Of a stretch of DNA of 10,316 nucleotides, positions 5,903-10,316 are shown piece by piece. The stretch is from an uncultured Eubacteriales bacterium (GTDB taxonomy: Bacteria > Bacillota > Clostridia > Oscillospirales > Acutalibacteraceae). The DNA is taken from positions 1-10,316 of the forward strand of contig CAKVDR010000020.1 of the NCBI GenBank assembly GCA_934726435.1. Direction: 5' to 3'. The notes beneath the pieces were generated by a model. It was not told the DNA's origin. It searched no databases and was given only the letters and a program-made list of their open reading frames with translations. Numbering within the stretch: position 1 is the first letter of the stretch; each line of letters begins with the position of its first letter. The position numbers and the translations under genes were made by a program.

Positions 5903-6832
5903 CTAAATCTTTTTGCAAACTCGCAGCTTAGCACTGCGGCTCCTGAAATTCACATCTACTTCTTCATCTGATGGAATAATCGGCTTTTTAGTTAAAACTT
6001 TAACTTCAGGCTTTTTCCCGCAAACACAAATCGGGAAATCCGAAGGGCAAATGCAGCCCTTGGCCCAACCGTTCATTTTTTGTTTAACAATTCTATCTTC
6101 TAGCGAATGGAAAGTTATAATTGCCATAATTCCATCTTTTTCAAGAAGTTTCAAAGATTCATCCAATCCAACTTCAAGATTTTTCAATTCATTATTAACA
6201 TAAATTCTAATTGCTTGAAATGTTTTTCTTGCAGGGTGACCGGAATCTCTCTTGACTGAAAAAGGAACCGACTCTTTAACTATTTCTGCAAGTTCTTTTG
6301 TGGTTTTAATCAAGTTTTTCTCTCTTCTTTTAACTATCGCTCTTGCAATCTTAGAAGCAAACCTCTCTTCGCCATACATGCTTATAATATTTCTAATTTC
6401 CTCATAGCTCATGAAATTAACAACGTCATAAGCAGATTTACCCTCTTTGCTCATCCTCATGTCAAGCGGTGCATCTTGGTTGTAAGAAAAACCCCTTTCA
6501 GCCAAATCCAGCTGATGCGAAGAAACTCCCAAATCAAGAACCACACCATCGATTTTGCTAATACCCAAATTTTCAACAATACTAGATATATCAGAAAAAT
6601 TCCCGTGAACTATATGTACATTTTCAAAATTTCCAAGGCGTTCTTTGCAAACTTCAATAGCATCCGGGTCTCTGTCAATGCAAATAAGCTTGCCTTTGCT
6701 CGAAAGCCTCTTAGCAATTTGCTTCGAAAGGCCTCCTCCACCGGCAGTACCATCAACATAAACTCCATCTTCTTTTATTTCTAGTGCCAGAAGCGTTTCT
6801 GAAATAAGCACTGTTTTATGATTAAAATCCAA
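5903..6832 (-). CDS. rsmH: 16S rRNA (cytosine-1402-N4)-methyltransferase
   Basis: RsmH (MraW) uses S-adenosylmethionine to methylate N4 of C1402 in the 16S rRNA decoding centre. The motifs are all present: VDGTAGGGG (26-34) and IDRD (52-55) for cofactor binding, GNFSD (77-81), VLDLGVSSHQLD (98-109), RGFSY (113-117), LDMRM (123-127), HPARKTFQAIRI (199-210) and FHSLEDR (241-247). A Cys cluster (260, 262, 269, 271) near the C-terminus is a common feature of the family. The length of 309 is normal. The start is TTG at 6832-6830: AAGGAAG (6840-6846) lies seven bases upstream, and an in-frame TAA at 6838-6836 rules out any longer start. A promoter is visible at 6882-6911. mraZ, which often precedes it, is not there. 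Confidence 0.96.
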   Translation of the reverse strand: MDFNHKTVLISETLLALEIKEDGVYVDGTAGGGGLSKQIAKRLSSKGKLICIDRDPDAIEVCKERLGNFENVHIVHGNFSDISSIVENLGISKIDGVVLDLGVSSHQLDLAERGFSYNQDAPLDMRMSKEGKSAYDVVNFMSYEEIRNIISMYGEERFASKIARAIVKRREKNLIKTTKELAEIVKESVPFSVKRDSGHPARKTFQAIRIYVNNELKNLEVGLDESLKLLEKDGIMAIITFHSLEDRIVKQKMNGWAKGCICPSDFPICVCGKKPEVKVLTKKPIIPSDEEVDVNFRSRSAKLRVCKKI

Positions 6833-6881
6833 ATATTATCTTCCTTCATTAAGAAAATCTCAAAAATTCGCCACAATTTGT

Positions 6882-6911
6882 ATTATACTACCTATATTTA
6901 GGTTAATTCAA
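6882..6911 (-). promoter_or_regulatory. Sigma-A type promoter of rsmH-ftsL
   Basis: On the minus strand, TTGAAT (6911-6906) and a perfect TATAAT (6887-6882) are 18 bp apart, about 50 bases before the TTG start. Two short dyads overlap it: ACCTA/TAGGT (6890-6903) in the spacer and GGTT/AACC (6901-6913) over the -35. These could be operator half-sites, but short AT-rich dyads are common by chance. A second, weaker candidate lies upstream (TTGACT at 6970-6965, TATAGC at 6948-6943, 16-bp spacer). The rest of the 154-bp gap holds no gene and no clear terminator for pduL. Confidence 0.7.
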
Positions 6912-6986
6912 CCAAAAATACACAAAACTACAAATTTTCATAGCTATAAATAAAATATATCATAAGTCAATAGTAAATATAGGAAA

Positions 6987-7553
6987 TCAATACATAATTA
7001 TTTCGCCCTTAATACCCTTATCAAAACCGCAAGCATTAGCTTCATCAGTGTCAATGTGCATCGCAAGAGCAAATTTCTCGCTAACCCTCACTACAACATC
7101 ATCAAAAATAAGAGATCTTTCGCCACTTTTAACGGCAACTTTAACTATAGTTCCGTTTGCAATTCCACTTTTTTCGGAGTCACTCAAAGGCATGTGAATG
7201 TGCCTTTTGGCAATAATCACGCCCTCGCTCAAACTAACCTCGCCCTCAGGGCCAACGAGCTTGCAAGCTGCACTGCCATCAAGGTGACCAGACTCGCGAA
7301 TCGGAGCTTTAATTCCAAGTTTAAAAGAATCAGTCATTGAAATTTCAACCTGAGTTTTATTCCTGCACGGGCCTAAAATCGCAACGTTTTTAATTTCGAA
7401 CTTAGGGCCAACGATAGTAACTCTCTCGTCGCAAACAAACTGCCCAGGCTGCGAAAGATCCCTCACCTTCGCGGGAATCCTGCCGAAAAGAACTTTAGCA
7501 TCGCTTTCTGATAAATGCACATGCCTTGCGGAAGTTTCAACCATAACTTTCAT
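6987..7553 (-). CDS. pduL: Phosphate propanoyltransferase, PduL type
   Basis: PduL-type phosphotransacylase, which exchanges CoA and phosphate on short acyl groups (propionyl-CoA or acetyl-CoA to the acyl phosphate), feeding acetate or propionate kinase for ATP. The two His pairs of the metal-binding fold are present: SARHVHLS (8-15, His11 and His13) and KRHIH (116-120, His118 and His120). QVE (68-70) is a further family motif, and AMHIDTDEANACG (164-176) is a family hallmark. At 188 residues it lacks the N-terminal extension that targets some homologues to microcompartments, and no shell gene is nearby, so it is probably a cytosolic stand-in for Pta. The ATG is preceded by GAGAGGAT (7563-7570), ten bases upstream. 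It lies 24-27 bases after nadK and is the last gene of the operon. Confidence 0.93.
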   Translation of the reverse strand: MKVMVETSARHVHLSESDAKVLFGRIPAKVRDLSQPGQFVCDERVTIVGPKFEIKNVAILGPCRNKTQVEISMTDSFKLGIKAPIRESGHLDGSAACKLVGPEGEVSLSEGVIIAKRHIHMPLSDSEKSGIANGTIVKVAVKSGERSLIFDDVVVRVSEKFALAMHIDTDEANACGFDKGIKGEIIMY

Positions 7554-7577
7554 TAAAAATTCATCCTCTCTGACTTT

Positions 7578-8396
7578 TTAAATCAATTTTTTATTTACTT
7601 GCTGGAAAAAATTACTTTCATTTAGGTAAATAAGCCTTGCTCTCAAACTTGATTTTTTAATCTCAACCATTCCCTCTTCGAAACTCGAAGCCTGCAAATT
7701 TCCGTCTGCAAAAATGCAAACTTCCGAATTTTCTTTGGGTTTAAAATTAATTTTCAACGTGCTTTTTGCGTCAAGAACCAAGCTTCTAACCCCGGCACAG
7801 TGCGGGCAAATTGCGGTAACAACAAGCGTTTCAAGCTCAGGCTCTAAAATAGGCCCCCCTGCAGAAAAAGAATAAGCCGTGCAGCCCGTTGGAGTAGCTG
7901 CGATGATGCCATCTGCCAGGCAATCAAAAGTTTTGCCGAAATTTTCTTTAAAAACGCTGTAATTTGCCACGCGATAACCCGCGCCACGACTCAAAACGAC
8001 ATCATTCAAGGCCAAAAAACTTTTTTCTTTAAATTTACACTCTAAAATCATGCGTGAACTAACTTTAAATTCGCCGTTCAAAATTTTTTTAAGCTTGCTT
8101 ATTTCAGTCCTTTCAACGCACGCAAGAAAGCCCAAATATCCAGCATTAACACCAAGAACAGGCTTCTCGTAAATTGCCGCAGATTTGGCAGTTTCCAAAA
8201 TTGTTCCATCGCCACCAAAAGCCAGGATGATATCGCTGCTTTTTATTAATTCTTCCAAACTCGAAACAGATTTAGCGCCACAAACACTGTCGAAATTTTG
8301 AAAAACTAAAAATTCAGCATCAAGTATTTGGCAAATCTTTTCGATTTCATCTTCGGGTATTTTATTTTTTTCGTTAAAAACTAAACCTAATTTCAA
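7578..8396 (-). CDS. nadK: NAD kinase
   Basis: NAD kinase phosphorylates NAD to NADP using ATP or polyphosphate. With the start chosen here (272 residues) the signatures are GGDGT at 61-65 with the catalytic Asp63, ALND at 129-132 (usually LNE or LND), and DGIIAATPTGCTAYSFSAGG (152-171), which binds the dinucleotide. The first residues (KLGLVFN) fit the family's usual beginning. I chose TTG at 8396-8394 because AGGTGA (8407-8402) sits five bases upstream and is a good anti-Shine-Dalgarno match. The alternative is GTG at 8405, which abuts the tlyA stop with no visible ribosome site and adds three residues. The gene overlaps no other but is translationally close to tlyA, a pairing common in Clostridia. 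Confidence 0.95.
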   Translation of the reverse strand: MKLGLVFNEKNKIPEDEIEKICQILDAEFLVFQNFDSVCGAKSVSSLEELIKSSDIILAFGGDGTILETAKSAAIYEKPVLGVNAGYLGFLACVERTEISKLKKILNGEFKVSSRMILECKFKEKSFLALNDVVLSRGAGYRVANYSVFKENFGKTFDCLADGIIAATPTGCTAYSFSAGGPILEPELETLVVTAICPHCAGVRSLVLDAKSTLKINFKPKENSEVCIFADGNLQASSFEEGMVEIKKSSLRARLIYLNESNFFQQVNKKLI

Positions 8397-8401
8397 GCAA
8401 A

Positions 8402-8407
8402 TCACCT
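8402..8407 (-). promoter_or_regulatory. Ribosome binding site deciding the nadK start
   Basis: AGGTGA straddles the tlyA stop codon and lies five bases before TTG at 8396. If used, it makes the GTG at 8405 part of the ribosome site rather than the start, and couples nadK translation to termination of tlyA. Confidence 0.55.
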
Positions 8408-9227
8408 AAACAGCTTTATTTTTAAAATTCTTGTGCGATAAATCAACCAGCTTTTTAATGTTCAAATTCGGGTTCATCACCGGGCTTTCAGAAACTTTCA
8501 AATACGCAAGGTATTCAATATTCCCCTCAGGACCTTTAACAGGCGAGAAATCAAGATTCAAAACGCTAAAACCATTCGAAATGCAAAAACTGCAAACAGA
8601 ATTAATGACCTTTTCGTGGATTTTAACATCTTTCACAACTCCGCGCTTACCAACAGCGCCCTTGCCCGCTTCAAACTGAGGTTTAATAAGACAAACGCCC
8701 TCGGCATTTTCAGAAACAAGCCTTTTAATTTCCGGCAAAACCAAACTAAGCGAAATGAACGAAACATCCACGGTGAAGAAATCTATTTCATGATTAAGCC
8801 GGCTTTTTTCGAGGTTTCTTATGTTAGTTTTTTCAAGGTTTTCGACCTTTTTGTTCTTCCTGAGGCTTTCGTCAAGCTGGCCAAAACCAACATCAACTGC
8901 ATAAACAAAAGCCGCACCATTTCTAAGCAAAACATCAGTGAACCCACCTGTTGAGGCGCCAATATCCATGCAGCAAAGGCCCTTCACTGAAATTTTAAAA
9001 GAATCAATCGCCTTTTCAAGCTTAAACCCACCGCGGCTAACATAACGAGTTTTTTTCTCGTCAATTTTAATTTTAGCATCTTCGCTAAAAAGAGCCGAAG
9101 GCTTGCAAATCAATGCGTCATTCACGCAAACACTGCCTTCTAAAATCAAATTTTTTGCTTTTTCTCGGCTTGAGGCAACACCAAGCTTAACGAGCAAAAC
9201 GTCTAAACGTTCTTTTTTTATTTCCAT
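8406..9227 (-). CDS. tlyA: TlyA family rRNA methyltransferase
   Basis: TlyA-type 2'-O-methyltransferase, with an N-terminal S4 RNA-binding domain (about 6-60, starting ERLDVLLVKLG) and an FtsJ/RrmJ-like methyltransferase domain. Visible motifs are SRGGFKL (64-70, Lys69), DIGASTGGF (88-96) for S-adenosylmethionine, VDVSFISL (153-160, Asp154), IKPQFEAGKG (181-190, Lys182) and GNIEYL (235-240, Glu238), which form the Lys-Asp-Lys-Glu set of this fold. Known members methylate ribose in 16S and/or 23S rRNA; older databases call them hemolysin A. Length 273 is typical. The ATG is seven bases after the pth stop with no clear ribosome site, so it probably depends on translational coupling with pth. 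Confidence 0.95.
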   Translation of the reverse strand: MEIKKERLDVLLVKLGVASSREKAKNLILEGSVCVNDALICKPSALFSEDAKIKIDEKKTRYVSRGGFKLEKAIDSFKISVKGLCCMDIGASTGGFTDVLLRNGAAFVYAVDVGFGQLDESLRKNKKVENLEKTNIRNLEKSRLNHEIDFFTVDVSFISLSLVLPEIKRLVSENAEGVCLIKPQFEAGKGAVGKRGVVKDVKIHEKVINSVCSFCISNGFSVLNLDFSPVKGPEGNIEYLAYLKVSESPVMNPNLNIKKLVDLSHKNFKNKAV

Positions 9228-9234
9228 GACATTT

Positions 9235-9807
9235 TTAGTTGTAATTGCTCATGGCGTTTTCAATATGACCGCTAACGATAAGTTCAACAATCGAAACAAC
9301 CTTTTCAAAAGACTCTTCTAGTGTTTTAAAATCACTGGCCGAAAACTTCGAAAGAACCCAGTCAGCAAGATCCCACCCTGGGTTTGGCTTGTTGCCTATG
9401 CCAATTTTAACCCTCGGGAACATATCGCTGCCTGAAAGAGCAATTATATTTTTAACCCCATTTTGCCCGCCGTGAGAACCCTTCTTTTTGATTCTTATTT
9501 TGCCCACTTCAAAAGAAATATCATCGAAAATGAGCAAAACTTTTTCAGGAGGAATTTTATAAAAATTCATAGCGCTCACAACAGCTTCACCGCTAAGGTT
9601 CATGTAAGTTTGAGGTTTCAAAAACAAAATTTTTTTGCCTGAAATTTGGCAACTTTCTACTTTAGAATTAAACTTTTTTAAATTAAAATCACAGTTAAAA
9701 TGCTTTGCTAAAAAATCAAGAGCGAGAAACCCGACGTTATGCCGAGTCTTCTCATACTCTTTTCCAGGGTTCCCAAGCCCAACAATAATGAAATCTATAG
9801 CGCTCAA
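9235..9807 (-). CDS. pth: Peptidyl-tRNA hydrolase
   Basis: Pth frees tRNA from peptidyl-tRNA that drops off ribosomes, an essential recycling step in the cytoplasm. The motifs are GLGNPG (10-15, Asn13), TRHNVGF (21-27, catalytic His23), KPQTYMNLSG (64-73), FDD (94-96, Asp95 aligned with the catalytic Asp of E. coli Pth), SHGGQNGVKN (111-120) and IGIGNKP further on. Length 190 is normal. The start is TTG at 9807-9805, with GGAG at 9818-9815, inside the last codons of prs, seven bases upstream. The gap to the prs stop is four bases, so the two genes are co-translated in one operon. Confidence 0.96.
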   Translation of the reverse strand: MSAIDFIIVGLGNPGKEYEKTRHNVGFLALDFLAKHFNCDFNLKKFNSKVESCQISGKKILFLKPQTYMNLSGEAVVSAMNFYKIPPEKVLLIFDDISFEVGKIRIKKKGSHGGQNGVKNIIALSGSDMFPRVKIGIGNKPNPGWDLADWVLSKFSASDFKTLEESFEKVVSIVELIVSGHIENAMSNYN

Positions 9808-9811
9808 GTTT

Positions 9812-10316
9812 TTACTCCAAAATCATTGTTGAAACGGGAGTGTCTTTATGAATCCTGTTTATAGCTTCAGAAATAACAGGTGCAACATTTAAAACTGTGA
9901 ATTTATCTATCATTTTTTCTTCAGGAATATTTATAGTATTTAAGAAAGTTGCTTTTTTAATCGGGCCATTTTTAAGGTTTTCAATCGCAGGACCTGAAAG
10001 AACAGCATGCGAAGCATAAACGTAAACATCTTTCGCACCGGATTTTTCAATAATGGCATTCGCAGCATTGCAGATAGTTCCCGCGGTATCGATAATATCA
10101 TCAACAATTATGACGTGTTTATCTTTAACATCACCGATGATGTTCATAACTTCGCTTACATTCGGCTTTGGCCTTCTTTTATCAATTATAGCCACAGGGC
10201 AGCCAAGCCTGGTTGCAAACTGACGAGCCCTTGAAACCGAACCGAAATCAGGAGCTAGAACAGCGAATTTTTCGGGATCAAATTCAGGCTGAGCCTTAAT
10301 GTGAGAAGTAAAAAGC
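9812..10316 (-). CDS. prs: Ribose-phosphate pyrophosphokinase, C-terminal part
   Basis: Makes PRPP from ribose 5-phosphate and ATP for purine, pyrimidine, His, Trp and NAD synthesis. The frame is open to the window edge and 168 codons including the stop are visible, so about half of the usual 315 residues (the N-terminal half) lies outside. A GTG at 10195 is internal (Val in RLGCPVAIIDKRRPKPN), not the start. Motifs are APDFGSVSRAR (fragment residues 21-31), AIIDKRRPKPN (42-52) and the PRPP-binding loop VDDIIDTAGT (71-80). The first of these differs from the common SPDHGG form: Phe replaces His and Ser replaces the second Gly. That variation also occurs in other lineages, so the enzyme may well be active. 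prs opens the visible operon, and its promoter is beyond the window. Confidence 0.94.
   Translation of the reverse strand, partial: LFTSHIKAQPEFDPEKFAVLAPDFGSVSRARQFATRLGCPVAIIDKRRPKPNVSEVMNIIGDVKDKHVIIVDDIIDTAGTICNAANAIIEKSGAKDVYVYASHAVLSGPAIENLKNGPIKKATFLNTINIPEEKMIDKFTVLNVAPVISEAINRIHKDTPVSTMILE

Noticed and set aside
5903..9227. Plus-strand open frames opposite rsmH, pduL, nadK, tlyA and pth
   Set aside because: They lie inside genes with complete conserved motifs on the minus strand, lack ribosome sites and resemble no protein family.
8406..9227. Hemolysin function for the TlyA homologue
   Set aside because: The name is historical. The S4 plus FtsJ-like architecture and the intact methyltransferase residues point to rRNA methylation.
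9812..10195. A separate short gene starting at GTG 10195
   Set aside because: The frame stays open to the window edge and its translation continues the PRPP synthetase family without a break, so the GTG is an internal Val codon.
1..10316. CRISPR arrays, tRNA or rRNA genes, insertion sequences, prophage genes
   Set aside because: No regularly spaced short repeats, no cloverleaf or rRNA segment, and no transposase, integrase or phage gene were recognised. The array's repeats are gene duplications.

Overview
The window looks like a chromosomal segment of a low-GC Gram-positive bacterium of the Clostridia type, probably host- or gut-associated. The supporting signs are AT-rich DNA, strong AGGAGG-type ribosome binding sites, frequent TTG and GTG starts, Rho-independent terminators, a tlyA-nadK pair and an rsmH-ftsL pair. 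The lifestyle is inferred from the BspA-type leucine-rich repeat (LRR) proteins, which are common in gut and host-associated bacteria. No species can be named from the sequence alone.

Layout. (1) 67-1053, plus strand: a cytoplasmic L-asparaginase followed by a strong hairpin terminator (1071-1104). (2) 1106-5438, plus strand: six consecutive genes for small secreted proteins. Each starts with a signal peptide ending in a P-x-x-F-C motif. Five carry one compact three-repeat BspA-like (LRR_5) module with a shared C-terminal cap, and the sixth is a diverged relative. The first gene has a near-consensus promoter with a 17-bp spacer. The second and third are a tandem duplication with an exact period of 637 bp, and the fourth reuses the leader and signal peptide of the third in front of a different ectodomain. 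A terminator follows the fourth gene, and a bidirectional terminator (5451-5479) closes the array. (3) 5490-6832, minus strand: ftsL-like and rsmH, a two-gene remnant of the division and cell-wall (dcw) cluster with its own promoter and no mraZ or ftsI next to it. (4) 6987-10316, minus strand: a tightly packed operon in the order prs (5' end outside the window), pth, tlyA, nadK, pduL. It covers PRPP synthesis, peptidyl-tRNA recycling, rRNA methylation, NADP synthesis and acyl-CoA/acyl-phosphate exchange.

How it fits together. The minus-strand genes are housekeeping and close to their families' usual form. The accessory part is the LRR array. It appears to be an expanding, recombining family of exported proteins with a fixed N-terminal export module, a variable middle and a conserved LRR module with fixed anchor spacing (22 + 23 residues). 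None of the six has a recognisable cell-wall anchor, so they may be released, and their targets are unknown. This array is the most likely place in the window for undescribed biology.
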